Origin: Trema orientale
Lineage: Eukaryota; Streptophyta; Magnoliopsida; Rosales; Cannabaceae
Assembly (NCBI GenBank): GCA_002914845.1
Contig: JXTC01000065.1
Coordinates: forward strand, 331,343-395,342
Length of the DNA stretch: 64,000 nt
Reading direction: 5' to 3'
In this document: positions 27,261 to 39,952 of the stretch, one piece after another
How the letters are laid out: the number at the start of each line of letters is the position of its first letter
Numbering within the stretch: position 1 is the first letter of the stretch
Notes under the pieces: generated by a model
Database searches by the model: none
What the model was told of the DNA's origin: nothing
The model's input: the letters and a program-made list of their open reading frames with translations, nothing else
Position numbers and translations under genes: made by a program

Positions 27261-28596
27261 TATTCAATAACAGAAAGAGAGAGAATTCACACAATTGGAG
27301 CAAAGAAATAAGTCAGTCGCTGAGTATGAGGCAGAGTTTGCCCGTTTGGCTAAGTTTGCTTCTACACTAGTGGCAACTAAGGCTAGTAGAGTTCGACGGT
27401 TTGAAGAGGATTTAAAACCCCAAATTAAACAGGCTGTCATTCCGTTTGAACTTAATTCATACAGTGCAGTAGTGAGTAAGGCACTCTTAGTGGAGAAAAC
27501 ACAACTGATGATACGAGAAGAGTTCAAAGCTCAGCAAGCAAACAATAATAGTGGTGGTGGAAAGTCAAAATTTTGGAAGAACAAGGGACAAAATCAGAAA
27601 AAAAAGCATGAGCAAGGGAATAATAACAACACTAGAGATGATCGTGATAAGCAGCAGAAAACTACATGCCCTAAGTGTAGCAAGGAGCATCGAGGGAGTG
27701 TCGTATGGGAATCAATATGTGCTATAAATGTGGTAAACTTGGATATATCTCTCGTTACTGTAGAATGGGTCAAGCATCGACTAGTGACAACTCTGGTAGT
27801 CAAATGAAGACTCAAGCCCGAGTTTTTACCATGACTCAAAGGGAAGCAGAGGATACACCTTCTGTAGTTACAGGTATACTCTTATAACTTTAACTTATAA
27901 TTGTTACGTGGCTTAATTATTTGTTTATTATTTGTGTTAGGTGTTATGGATATTTATGGCTTATTTGCAAAAGTACATATAGATTCAGGGGCTACTCATT
28001 CTTTCATTAATAGCAACTTTGCTAAGAAATTGAATAAGATATTTATACCATCAAATACCTGGGTTAGCATATCCACCCTGTCGGGAGATATAATAGAATC
28101 AAGAAGCATCTTAAAAGCCTGTACAATCAAGTTTGGAGGACACACTTTGTTTGCTGATCTTTTAATTCTTGGATTCCATGACTTTGACGTCATACTGGGG
28201 ATGGATTGGCATAGTAAGTACCATACTTAACTGCTTTAATTGTTTATATATTTTACATTGTATAATTATGTGTTATATGTGTTTTACGTAGAAATTGATG
28301 ACATATAACATATTATTTTACGTGAGGCATGGTCATCTATATGCGTAATATTATTTTATAAAATGGTAATATTTCAAAAAGAACAAAAGTTTATAGTGGA
28401 ATGATTTTCCTGAAAGTTTAACTGAAGATTTTGAAAAGAAAGAAAAGAAAGATTTTAAAGAAATTGGTGTGTGTCTATATCTGGAGGGCTGAGTGGGCAC
28501 GGGACGCGGGGGACCGGCGTACCTACCAAGGATAAATGATAATAGACTGTGTTAGGGAGGTGTCCCATATGATTTTGACTCCGGGGACGATAGGCC

Positions 28597-29209
28597 CTTT
28601 TTGGTATTATTAATATGTGTGTGGCTACATAGGCTAGGTGCACTCACTTTATACCTCTAATATGGTTCTACCAAGGAGTCGGTAGCAAAGTAAGAATTGG
28701 TTCAGCAATTACGGCCCATTGGTTACCAAAAGTTTAGACATTACACTGAGCGCTCCCAATGATTACAATGAGAAGTCTTCAAAGTTATAAAAAGATCACA
28801 AGGAACATATTTTAGAAAATAACTAAAGCATGTCTCATCAATTGTGTGCATTGTGGTTTACTTACTGGGCTTTTAGCTCATTATATTATTTAACATTTTT
28901 CAGGTGATGAATAGTAGGATAGCGGATGGTAGTGATGAGGTGACTTGGCGACATGGTGGTCTAATGGTCTAGATTTTAATTGGATGAACACTTTCTAGCC
29001 TTTATTTTCTATTAATGATATTTTATAGTTTTAGAAGTTTCTTTAACTTATGTGACTTCAAATTACTGTTAGTATTTTCTTTAAGAATTTAATAAAGACT
29101 TTAATGAGTTATTTATTTAAAAAAAAATATTTTGCATTTTATTTATGTTTTAAGGAATTCAATGATAACATCCCCTAATCTAATAACCTTAGACTAAGGG
29201 GGTGTTACA
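28597..29209 (-). repeat. Right LTR-derived copy (minus orientation)
   Basis: 613 bp, the inverted partner of 26663-27260. The higher-GC sequence just inside it (about 28460-28596) reads like the continuation of an LTR on the same strand, so this copy may extend further inward than its partner. Confidence 0.88.
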
Positions 29210-29214
29210 ATTAT

Positions 29215-30228
29215 TCTATACAAACTTGCCAAACTAACAAGAGCCATGCATCCTGCCTTCACTTCTTCTTGTTCGCCTCCAGCGAAGCTATTTTCTCCAC
29301 TGCAATCCAATTGCAAGCTTCCGGTTTAATTCGCGAATTAACATACCCATCAAGGGTATATATAGGTATTTGCCATTATATATCTGCATCATCTCATTCA
29401 CTTGTTTTGTCTTCTTTTCTTTGTAAGTGTAATTGCTTTTGCTTGCATTGTTTATTTATGTGTTTTTGTCTTATTTTCTTTGTAATCCCTATTATATAAA
29501 CATTCAATCCCAACATTTTTTGCCTTATGTTGTATTCATGGAATGACATCCTAGCACCATTTCTTCAGCTGGGTTAAGAAAACAAAGCTAAGAAAGGTTC
29601 TTGTTTCTTATTTTGATTAGATAAAGACGGAAAAGAAATACACGTCGAAGATACAAACCATTACTATAAAGAAATTTCTTAAAAGTTAGGAGAAAAATAA
29701 ATAGAAAATAAAAAGAACAATATTTAGGCTTGTTTTGATTCTTTTTTTTTTGCTTTTGAAAGTGTATAGATACACTTTTATTTTGTGTTTTTTTGTTTTC
29801 TTAAATGAAATGAAAGGTGAAGATCTTTTCAAGCAAATTTGGAGAAGATCCAATCACTCTTTTTATTTTAAAAAACAAAAAATACAAAATAAAATTATAT
29901 CCGAACAAGCCCTTAAGGTCAACAAATTTTTCCAATATGCATGCTTTGTTTCAGGTGTTCACAGTGAAAGATTCATATCAAAATTAGTTCTAAAGAAACT
30001 TTAGTTATAATATTAAAGAAAAATTATTGACTTTGTAAAGTTCTAGCACTAGAAATTTGCATAGATAAAGGTTGTATGAAGGTTCCCTAACGATTGTATA
30101 TCTCAAGCGCTGCAGGCAAGGACTCTGGAACCTGTGCCATATTCCAAGAAGAGGTCACTCTTCATTAAACCGTGAAGCAGGAAGAGACAACTTATTGGTG
30201 TGTTCTCTAGTGAAAAACAAGTACTTAA
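29215..30228. other. Intergenic DNA, no gene assigned
   Basis: The left end continues the host sequence interrupted by the gypsy unit. A short region near 30060-30215 is richer in GC and coding-like, but I cannot match it to a family and it has no supporting splice context. Confidence 0.5.
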
Positions 30229-30792
30229 AGGTCATATTTGGTGCGTCGTATTGCATTGTGACGCATTATATTGTATTATTGTATTACAGTACTATTTTTG
30301 ATTTTGCATTTGTATTAAGATATAGTATTAAAAAGTTAATTTTGAAAAATACCATTTTTAAAAATTTACTTAGAAAAGTATCATTTTTAAAAAATATTTA
30401 GAAAAATACTACTTGTAAACTTATCACTTTTAAAACATTATTTACAAAAAAAAATCACTTTTTAGATATAAATTTAGAAAAATACCACTTTTAAAACTTT
30501 ATTTAGAAAAATACCACTTCTGAAAAGAATAAAGTGATGTGAGAGAGAAGTTATGAGAGAGAAATTGAGAACATAAAAAGTGAGGAGAATGAGTATTGTA
30601 CAATACTACGTTAAAGTTAAAATTATATAATACAGTGTAATACAGACTTTTTATTCTGTATTAAATAATACTCTCTGTATTGTATTAAATTTTGATGTAG
30701 TATTAAATAATACAATACAAAAGCACAACAAAATACAATATTATATTTAATTAGTACAATACAGAGTCCTTATACAATGTACAACATGACCT
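30229..30792. mobile_element. MITE-like element with AGGTCAT termini
   Basis: The left end reads AGGTCATATTTGG and the right end, reverse complemented, reads AGGTCATGTTGTACATTG. The interior is extremely AT-rich, repeats the phrase GAAAAATACCACTTTT, and has inverted stretches built from TGTATTGTATTA. I could not define a target duplication, so the superfamily is open. Confidence 0.45.
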
Positions 30793-31880
30793 AAAACCAA
30801 AATTTTAAGCTTCCATGTGCATAGTTGAGCAATTGATTAGAATTTATAACATGAGCCTTGAAATTATGAGTTTGACCAGCTTCATTGGGCTAGCCCCTCT
30901 GGAAATTTCTATGGTTAAAGAAGGGAATCTATTAATGTAAGACTCATTAGGTTGGGGTTTTTGAGCAATGTTTTTTGTCTTCACTGGTCAAAAATAAACT
31001 AGAGTAATAAAGGTTAATTTTAGTACAGCAATTCGATGTAGTATTTTCAAATTTGGTTTTAGTTGCTCAGGATTCTGAAAATATTTTAGTTTTCTGCAAC
31101 TACCTTGGATTTGCCAAAAGGTTAAGGTTGTGGTAAGATAAATTGGCTTGTGAATATGGTATCTCGACAAAACTGTCAACATGTGGTTTTAATTTGAAGA
31201 GTATGTTCATGTTATTAATCATACTCCTAGGAAAAGAACCTTAAATAAGTTTTATATTATAGTCTTGTTTTTTTTTTTTTTTTTCTTCTTTTCCTTGGCT
31301 AGAAAATCTTTGTAGCATAGTCATCTTCTTCTTTTTTCAAAGAAGCTGTTAGGGATGACGTAGTTAGTGCTCGTTTTCTTAACGACTGTAGTTAATAATT
31401 TTCCCAATTTGGTGGAAGCTACCTTTCTGACCTGTGTTGTTGGTTACCAACAGGTGTGTAGCATATGCGTCTGATTTTGCAAAGGCATAACATAATAATG
31501 GAATTTCATTTCTGCTACTTTTTTCTCGTTGATTTCAAAGCGTTGTATAGATAAGACCAAAGCAATTTATTGGTTAAATGAATGAATGAGGAGTACTCGA
31601 TAGAAGATTAAAAGCATAGCAACTGTAGACAATGGATTTTAGGTAGAGTGTCATGTAATTACTATCAAGTTAGTGTGTGGACTTTAGATACTTGCTTACA
31701 ATTTCAGGCGTGAATGGTAGATTAATAGGTCATGAAAAATTATTACTTAAAACCTTTTGTTTTCCAAGCTTTTTTTTCCTTATTTAGATAGCATTGACCA
31801 ATGATAGCCATTTTATTTGCACTCACAACGACAGCATGTCTATCGTTTCTCTAGATCACTATCATTTTAGTACAGAAAGA
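30793..31880. other. Intergenic DNA, no gene seen
   Basis: No coding region or RNA gene recognised. A poly-T tract lies at about 31266-31284. Confidence 0.55.
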
Positions 31881-31890
31881 TCCTATTAGG

Positions 31891-32014
31891 AATCAATTGA
31901 GGCTAGTTCAATTAGTCTAGACTCAGGAGTGTGTATGAGTGTGAGGGTTAGGTCATGAGTTCGAGTCACAGAAGAGATAAAAGTAAGTATCTTACTAAAA
32001 AATAAAATAAAATT
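31891..32014 (+). mobile_element. tRNA-related SINE
   Basis: A 124 bp unit flanked by a 10 bp duplication, TCCTATTAGG, at 31881-31890 and 32015-32024. It has tRNA-like promoter boxes: an A-box-like CTAGTTCAATTAGTCTAGA (about 31903-31921) and a B box GAGTTCGAGTC (about 31957-31967). It ends in an A-rich tail. Size, promoter boxes, tail and variable-length duplication together fit a plant SINE mobilised by a LINE reverse transcriptase. Confidence 0.82.
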
Positions 32015-32024
32015 CCTATTAGGG

Positions 32025-32937
32025 CAGCGACTTGGGACTCTACATGTACACATCTTGTTAGGTTATCCATACAGGAAGTTTTCATCTGTACATGTGGGCC
32101 CCCATAGGTGCTTACTGTGTAAGTATTCCGCTTCCGTGGTTTACGATTGCTAATCTGAAATGGAATTCAAACGGGAGCTGTCTTCTCCTTAAAGACAGAG
32201 AGTCATTCTATTTCTCTTGTGCCGCAGTTCCCTGTACTTCCAGAATCTAGTGAATATAGCTCAGATGATTAATCCATTGTCTTCTAATTGTTTGCTTCTG
32301 TGAAAAAAGGTTATATAAACTGATCATTTTCACTTTTTGTTCTCCGTTGTAGTATGGAGAGTTTATATATTACCATTTGCTGTAGTTTGGAAGAGCTGAC
32401 AACTTTGAGGTATTTATTAATTTATATTTCATGTTTCCTCGGTGCCCCTAAGCTATCTGTTTCTTCAAGCTTATAATACTTGGCTATATTTTTCCCCTCA
32501 AATTTCCATATACCTAAAAGTTTCAAGTTAACCAAGTTAGGTTCGATGGGTTGTGGCTTAAATGGAATTGGGCTCAGTGAAGTTGCAAAAATAAGACATC
32601 CACATACAAGTCCAGATCATGCTTCTTCGCCTTTTCAATGGAACAATTTTCATGTATGGGCTATTCGGCTTCGAATTGGTATAATACACTTTCCGGGTCC
32701 ATTCCAACTATGAATTTAATAATAACCAAATGAGTTTATCACATAAGAAAAAAGGTCAAAGGAGTGGTGGTCATTACTGTGTCTTTATCAACCACCACAA
32801 GCCCTCATTCGGACTATTGCCATAGATTGAGTTCCAGGTGGCGCGCAAGAGCGTAAAGAACTATAAAGCCGGGACTAAAGTTAAATGCGCGTGCAGTGTA
32901 TTGGGCTAAGTGGATCTGTTGAGGCACTACTTGAGGA
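32025..32937. other. Intergenic DNA, no gene assigned
   Basis: No exon could be assigned. The stretch at about 32820-32940 has unusually high GC for this interval but no recognisable reading frame. Confidence 0.5.
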
Positions 32938-33905
32938 GTGAGGACCCATTTTTTGAGTCAATTTGTAGTCCCAATTCCCCATACTCAACGTCTCTGTTGG
33001 ATCCCCACAGCTAACATCCAACGACAATGAAGGTACACAAAATCATATACTAATCATACCAATAATCGCACATATAGTTAGTGGTGATAAAATTACCAAG
33101 AGAGTTGAGCTAAATTTTATGAGCAATGCTATGGGGCACCAGTGGTGCCCAGCACACCACAGTGACATGTCTGTTTGTCACTGGATGATTTAATTAACAA
33201 ATTAGGTCCCACATGAGCCCTACTTAAATTATAATTATGATTAACCAGTGACAAACTGACACATCACTGTGGTGCTGGGCACCACTGGTGCCTTATAGCA
33301 TTATTCTAAATTTTATAGCCCTAACCCCTAAACGACTGTTATATGACTCATCGAGTTTATAATAAGTTTAAATCTAAGATTTATTAGTCTACTTGAGATT
33401 TTTTTTAAAGCCTACATTTTAGTGTTAGTATCTCTATAATACCCAGTGAATTAGTAGGATTGCCCATTTCTAAGCAAGAACTCCCAGTCTCTTTTAACTT
33501 TTTACTATTTTTGTTATTGTATCTCCTTTCAACTTCTCCTTTTTTTTTTCTCAAAAAAAAAAAAAAAAAATCTCCTTTCAATTTCTTGTAATTACGTTTT
33601 CTCTTTATAATGTTGACATCCTCTTTACAATTGCCAATATTTTTTTTTATTGGGTTCCTATGGTTGGTGATGGAACAAGATTAGTTTATTGGTGAACACA
33701 TGAAATTGTAAAGTTAAGTATCTCCCACGAATTGAGAGGTAGATTTGAAATCTTAACTTGTAAAGTTGTTCCTTAATAATTAGATATTGACCTGAGATAG
33801 ATAAAAGTTTTAAGAAAATTTTTAATTTACGTCAGGAAGGTCAACTAAAAGTTCAAAGGCTTTAACTTATTATTATTAGAAATTTAGAACTTCATGCATT
33901 TCGTC
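32938..33905 (+). repeat. Segment duplicated at 50436-51301
   Basis: The segment aligns in the same orientation and order with 50436-51301. Shared landmarks include AGTCCCAATTCCCC, AAAATCATATACTAATCAT, AAGTATCTCCCACGAATTG and CAGGAAGGTCA, with many small indels between. This copy carries an extra MITE (33121-33306) that the other lacks. No coding function was recognised in either copy. Confidence 0.8.
33121..33306. mobile_element. Mutator-type MITE, 186 bp, with 10 bp target duplication
   Basis: Near-perfect inverted arms of about 62 bp: GAGCAATGCTATGGGGCACC on the left and GAATAATGCTATAAGGCACC on the reverse-complemented right. TAAATTTTAT is duplicated at 33111-33120 and 33307-33316; 9-11 bp duplications are typical of Mutator-like elements. 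The arms also contain the nested palindrome GGCACCAGTGGTGCC. The equivalent site near 50630 has no insert. Confidence 0.88.
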
Positions 33906-36199
33906 ATTCAAACACGCAACAATATGTAATCTTGAAAATATATGGTGATCATCAATGATGAGCTTTTAACTATAAAATTTACAGCAAATACATATGCTCT
34001 TTTGTTCCTCTTTGTGTCCAATTAATTAAATAGAGAAAGGGTGGCTCTATTGTTTTTACAAATTTTTTTCTCTCCCTGCCTATTTTTTATTCAACTTTTT
34101 TATGCAAAAATACCTTTATATAAAATGACATAATTACACAATAGTACAACCTTATTCTTCTCACATCCCTCCAACATACCCAGGAAAACAGTCATAACTT
34201 GAGCCTTATATTTTAAGATAAAAATATTATACAGTTACTTCCAATCACTATTATAAATCATAAGATTACTTCGAGCATCGCCACCGTCATTTCTTATTGA
34301 TAATTCAATTATAAACTAATAGAGCGTGTTCCTGAGTGTTTTTTCTTTCTTTTTTTTTTTTTTTTTGGTGCAGCCATCATCTTTTTCTGCTTTTCCTTTA
34401 TCACTTTGCTAATGAAGTCTGATAGATCTTTTCTAAAATAAAAATAAAATCCATATTCGGCCTCCATAGGTTTATTAACATGTTTTAGTTTTAGTATTTG
34501 GTAAGCCCTTTTCCTTTAATTGTGCTATTTAAAAATTAAAGAAAAGATTCATTCTTCATTATATGCAGTGGATCGTAAATAACTATGCTAGTCAACTAAT
34601 TATATTTTTTTTCAAAACAAGATGATGAACATGGAATGGAGAAGAAATCAACTCGGTAATGAGGTAAAAGGTGGGGTTTCAAAAATGATAAGTAAATTAT
34701 TAGATGGGTGATAAAAGTAATTTTTCATAATGGGTAGTTTGGAATTAAAAGAAAAAATTTAAAGTACGGAAAAAGACATGAGAGATTTATTTAGATGAAA
34801 AATAAAGAAGAAATATAGGAATATCAATAAAACCAATTATGTGATTATCATTAAAAATCAAGTGCTATCAGCAGTAATAATGATTTACTTTATCAGCATC
34901 AAAAAAACTAAATACAATTATACATTTTAATGGAATATGAAATATGGAGTTGATGTGCCGTCAATGATCAACGCGTGCCCTCCAATGTGACCGACTTTTG
35001 AATGCGATGATAGTGAACCGAAGCGCACTCATGACCCCCCGCCCCCACACACACACCAAAAAAAAAAAGGAAAAAAAAAAAACCATAGACGTGATTTTAA
35101 CAAGTTCAATCAATAACGGAAAGATAGAAAACCATATGATATATGATAGTATATGTGTGCCACTTTAAATTGGTCTCATAATTTGAACATTATGTCACTT
35201 TCCAACTATTAGGGATAATCCCAACTACCACTGGCCTAATACACGTCTCGGGCATGAGACTCAAATACATAACAATTTTAATTAATTAGATTATAACAAA
35301 AATATACCATAAGTTTAGGCTAAATGCCTTATTTATCTCCTCGGTTTTCATAAATTAAAAAAAAAAAACTGATTATATTATAATCTATGTAATTTTCACC
35401 TACTCATTAATTCATTGAAAATTGATTTCGCAATTCTAAAATTATCAACATACCTTTATTCAAACATAATCGATTAACGAAGAAAATGACCTTTTTTATT
35501 AAATTTATATAATATTTCTTCATTAAATATTACTTCTTTACTATTTATTTTACATTTCATCTAGGAGGAATTTATATCAACTTTTAATCCAAAGAATACT
35601 TTAATTATTTTTAAAGGATAGATCGAGCATTTCTCTCTTTTTTTTTTTATAGCAATTTTATTCAGGGATAATCCTGAAAATACCTCTTCTATTATAGCTA
35701 AATACCACTTTTAATCTTTAATTCTTAGAAAACCCAAAAATATTCTCTCTATTTCTCAAAACTGGAAAAAATTATACATGTGTACCATTTTAGTCAAATT
35801 TCTAGTGTAAAATATCTAAAATACCATTAAATTAATTCAATAACTTATTCACACTCCAATATTTATCTAATTATTTTTATTTAAAAAGTTTGAAAAAAGA
35901 TTAAGATTATAAAAAAAATTACAAGATTGTAAAAAGAATGTTTTGATGATGTGTTTGTTTGGCAATTTTTTTTTAATTTTATTTGTTCTTTTTTAATGGT
36001 TAATTGAGATTTTAGTATCCCAATGGCAATATTGTCACTCACAAAATAAAATAATAAATAATTTAATCAAAAAATATGTAGAGTATACTTTTTTCCTCTT
36101 TTAAAAATGGAATAGTTACTTTTGGGTTTTTTGAATACATGGTTTTTTGATATTTAGTCATAATAGAAAGAGTGATTTTGAGATTATCCCTTTTGTTTT
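33906..36199. other. AT-rich intergenic DNA, no gene seen
   Basis: Contains homopolymer runs (near 34350 and 35640), a C-rich/CA stretch near 35034-35056, and phrases typical of decayed MITEs (about 35320-35420 and 35670-35770). No coding or RNA gene recognised. Confidence 0.6.
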
Positions 36200-36552
36200 G
36201 GGGAAATTACACCATATACGGTGTTTGAGAAAAAAAAATTTAAAAAATACGATGGTTTTGTATTTTTTAAGGTGTGGTACGGTTTTTATTAGAAAAATAC
36301 CATTTTTTAAAACATATTTAGAAAAATACCATTTTTTAAAATAGTAACTAGTTTCTGGTAACTAGCAACCCAAGATATTTATAATTGGTATAAAACTAGT
36401 AACCAGTAACCAGTTTCTGGAAACTGGTAATTAGTAATTATTTTAAAAATGATATTTTTCTAAATATTATTAAAAAGTGATATTTTCTTAATAAAAACCG
36501 TACGAAATTTGGAAAAAAGTGTGACTTCCGTATATTTGTAATTTTTTTTAGT
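36200..36552. mobile_element. Palindromic MITE-like element
   Basis: A long inverted repeat. The GTACGGTTTTTATTAGAAAA arm at 36277 pairs with the AATAAAAACCGTAC arm ending at 36503. Outer arms AAATTACACCATATACGG and the complement of CCGTATATTTGTAATTT extend it. The loop contains several CCAGTTTCTGG-like palindromes. No clear target duplication. Confidence 0.55.
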
Positions 36553-37332
36553 TTTTGTAGGTATAAGTGTTAGAAATCTTTTTATTTATAAGTTGTGTTT
36601 TCTACCTAATTTGGTTTACTCACTTGATAGCTTATTTTGTCAAACTTAATAAATAGACTTTTTAGACAAAATCACAACTCATTTATTTCCTACGTACTGA
36701 TCATTAGTTCATTTCATATTTCCATTTCTATTTTCATTAATATGCATTACGAGAATTTTTCGTTGCAAGGATTGAACATGTGGGCAACTTTTGATTTTTA
36801 TATATTGTACTCTATTATTTCACACTTATATGCAAATCACAATACGAAACTGATCAAACTCTCTTTCTATCTTCAGACTTCAGAGGGAGGTGATTGACCG
36901 CAAATGATCAAGAATTGCTTAGATTAATTATTGCACTTTCTTTTTATCCTTAAAAAACCATGATTTTTTAATAGAATATGAGAATACATATTATTGTATA
37001 TCTTTATTCTATTTTCTCGAGGAAAAGAGTTATATTGTATTATTAAGCATTATAATGTGGCAAATGCATGAACTCGGAGCAAGCACACCTAGCCTAAGGT
37101 CCGTCTTAAATTGTAGGCCCTCATAATAATTGATATATGAGGATAAGACCGTATAAGCTCATGTCATAAATTATTGTGAGAAACATGTTGGGAATTATCT
37201 TCTATTTCTGTCCTTTTCCATTTAAAATTTTTCGTTGAAATTAATTGAAGAGTACAAGTTTTTATTAACAAACTCCCAAAAATAAGCAAACAAATAGAAG
37301 GACAACAGCCACCTTAAAAAAATAAGAATAAA
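36553..37332. other. Intergenic DNA, no gene seen
   Basis: No exon or RNA gene recognised. The sequence is AT-rich and unstructured at the scale I can read. Confidence 0.5.
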
Positions 37333-37478
37333 GAAATAATACTAACACATGGGCATTTAGCGGTGACATTATGACAATGTAACTAACAATATGATTAATA
37401 TATAATGTGTCAATTATAATAATAGTTAATTAGTGACAAACGGACACATTACATGGTGTTGGACACCTAGCATTATCC
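37333..37478. mobile_element. Diverged relative of the 33121 Mutator-type MITE
   Basis: The right half (GTGACAAACGGACACATTAC, then CACCTAGCATTATCC) closely resembles the right arm of the element at 33121-33306. The left half (AATAATACTAACAC...TTAGCGGTGACA) is a weakly inverted counterpart. No clean target duplication, consistent with an older copy. Confidence 0.6.
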
Positions 37479-38473
37479 AGCTAATTAAAATAACATTACA
37501 TTAAATTCCTTTCTCAGAAAAAAAATATTACATTAATATCTTGGTTTATATCAATATAGGATATATTAGCATTGAGCAATGATGTTTACAAATTATAACT
37601 TATACACATAAAAGTTGAACTATTTTTCCAAAAGAAAAAGGGTGCTCGGCGTAAATGAAAAGTGATGTAGGGCCTTGAAAAGTGATGGGACATGGGCTCG
37701 GTTAAATCGGGTCGAGTTTGCCTCGAGCTTGAGGGAAAAGGCTATGTTTTGTTTTTTTGTTTTTTGTTTTTTTAAAATCCGAAACAAATACACAAAAAAT
37801 TGGCGAAATAATACCTTTATGAAAATGACTTTTAGTAACAATATCTATATTTATAAATTCTTTGCAGAATAATCTTTCTCAACCATATTAAAATCAAGTA
37901 TTCAACCATACCAATATATATATATATATATATTGCAAAGATTTTTAAAACATGGACATTTTACAAAAATGCACTTGCAAAATCTCTAGTTTCCCTAATT
38001 TCCCGAAAAGAAGAAGAATAAATAGAGTGTAATTTGAAGAACGAAAAGAAGAAAAAGGAAAAGGAAAAAAAAAAGAAAAAAGAAAAAAGAAAACAACATA
38101 GAATTGTTTGGTAAACAGTAGAAAATAAAATGAATTTATCTTAAACTAAAAATAATTATCTATGTATTAAGTTTTTAAAGTATAGTAGGTAGCAACCTCA
38201 TCTATTGTGAATATTTTTTTCTCTGATTTAAGATGGATAAAAATTTTTTAGGTCCCACTACTATAATTTATCTTTTACTAAATAAAATACTTTCTCACTT
38301 TCTTGTTTTGATCTTTGAATACTTTCTTACTTTATTTCTCCATGAGACTCTTACATTTTCTTTACTCTCCTTTCTCATCTATTCTTCCCCCCGTCCCCCT
38401 CCCCCACACACACAAACAAACACTCTTTACTCTCTTTTCTTACCTCTTGTTCCCCCTCAACATACACACATAT

Positions 38474-38504
<31 letters not shown>

Positions 38505-39952
38505 CACACACACAGAGATAGAGAGGCTGCATTTTTCATGGTTGTTGTTCTAGAAATGTACCAATAATATCACATTGATTTTTTATTTGATAAAGAATAT
38601 TAGCAGCTTCAGAATATATTATTCCTAAAAAATGGAATAATTCCTAACGAGATATGGCCTAAACCAGAAAACGATACGTTTTGATAACAGTATTCACCAG
38701 CTTATACAACTCAGATGGATAAGGACATGAAGTATTATCTTACCCACAACAATGACAGATCTTGGATACCTTTAGAAGAAAATCAATCTACTACGGACAG
38801 TACTGATGCTGTCAACCATTAGGCCTCGGTATTCCAAGATTCTCATGACCCATATGACTAGTCTCCTTTATCCATGTCTCAGGTTAATTATGAGCTTACT
38901 AGGACCACTACGTGGCAACGTTTAGAATTCGGATACGATCCTACAAGAGATCCTTATAGCTCAACTACTACCTTATCCCTTGAAGACGAGATGATATTAA
39001 ACCACATGAATCCATGGCCCTAGCCACATGACTCGTCAGACATTAACAAGGATATCATGAATTCAAGTCCCAGCCATGAATCAATTTTGGATGGTAGCCA
39101 CTTGTCTAAGCATTACATTATCCTGTTTAGTTTTTGTAAAAAAAGATTCTTTCTCTTTTAATCTGCGTCTGTATTTTAGCTTTTGAAAAAGGAGATTTCC
39201 TCTCCTTTTGCTATGTGGTCTCTTGTTTGTATGTCGAGAGTTCTCTCTCCTTTGTTGTATAAATTGCCCTTTTTCTCCCAAAAGAAAGCAGAATGAATCA
39301 GAAAATAAAATTATCAGTTTCAAAAATATGACTTTGTGCTAAAACCCCTTATGAGATTTCTTATTATTTAGTAGATAAATTGTCCCTTATGAGATTTCTT
39401 ATTATTTAGTAGATAAATTGTCTAACTTAAAAGAAATGATCATAAGGCTCACAACCCACTAGTATATAATCGTGTTAGAAAGGCTTGTGTAGCACATCTT
39501 ATAAATCCAACAAAGTGATTATTTCCTTTTCAATCTAGATTCAAGACCAGTTTTTTTTTTCCCCTTCTAGTTTATTGTATTTCATATGCCTTTCTCTCTA
39601 TTTGTTTTTTTTTTTTTTTATGCGTGTCTTCTTAGCCTATATAAATTATTGTATTTATTTCCTCGGATTCACAAAGAGAGAATTAGTTAAACATTACCAA
39701 ATTCCTAAAAGATGGAACTCTATCTCTGATTCTCAGTTGGGTAATATTTCCAAAAGCACGATTTTTCTGAAAATGTAGACAGAAATTGACAAGAATAAGC
39801 GTTTTTAGTTTACTTTACTTCTAATAAATATTGGGTTCCCGCAGTTAATACTTCAGAGGGTTTTAAATGTTGACCGATATAATGTTCCTGATTTTTTTTT
39901 TTAATCGACACATGTCCATGATGTACGTTTAATAACTATATATATTTTAACC
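37479..39952. other. Intergenic DNA with simple repeats, no gene assigned
   Basis: Includes an AT microsatellite (37914-37934), a CA/GA-rich compound microsatellite (about 38460-38525) and a perfect 38 bp tandem duplication at 39346-39383 and 39384-39421. The interval at about 38690-39080 is less AT-rich and looks like decayed coding sequence. I could not place it in a family and make no claim for it. Confidence 0.55.

Larger units (their letters stand above)
26663..29209 (+). mobile_element. Ty3-gypsy remnant (gag-protease only) flanked by inverted LTR copies
   Basis: A 2547 bp unit bounded by ATTAT at 26658-26662 and 29210-29214, with TGTAACACCCCC at the left end and its reverse complement at the right. 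Inside, on the plus strand, are a retrotransposon gag domain (about 27290-27570), a CCHC zinc knuckle (about 27720-27765) and a retropepsin with DSGATHSF and GMDW motifs (27950-28230), all of gypsy type. No reverse transcriptase or integrase is present, so it is incomplete as well as broken in a few places. The terminal copies are inverted, unlike the direct LTRs of a normal element. Divergence between them is under about 10% by eye. Confidence 0.82.

Noticed and set aside
26663-29209. Reading the unit as a DNA transposon because of its inverted ends
   Set aside because: TG...CA ends, a 5 bp duplication and gypsy-type gag and protease inside all point to LTR-retrotransposon origin.
38690-39080. 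Decayed coding sequence of possible mobile or viral origin
   Set aside because: Composition is coding-like, but no motif is strong enough to name a family, so it is left as unassigned intergenic DNA.
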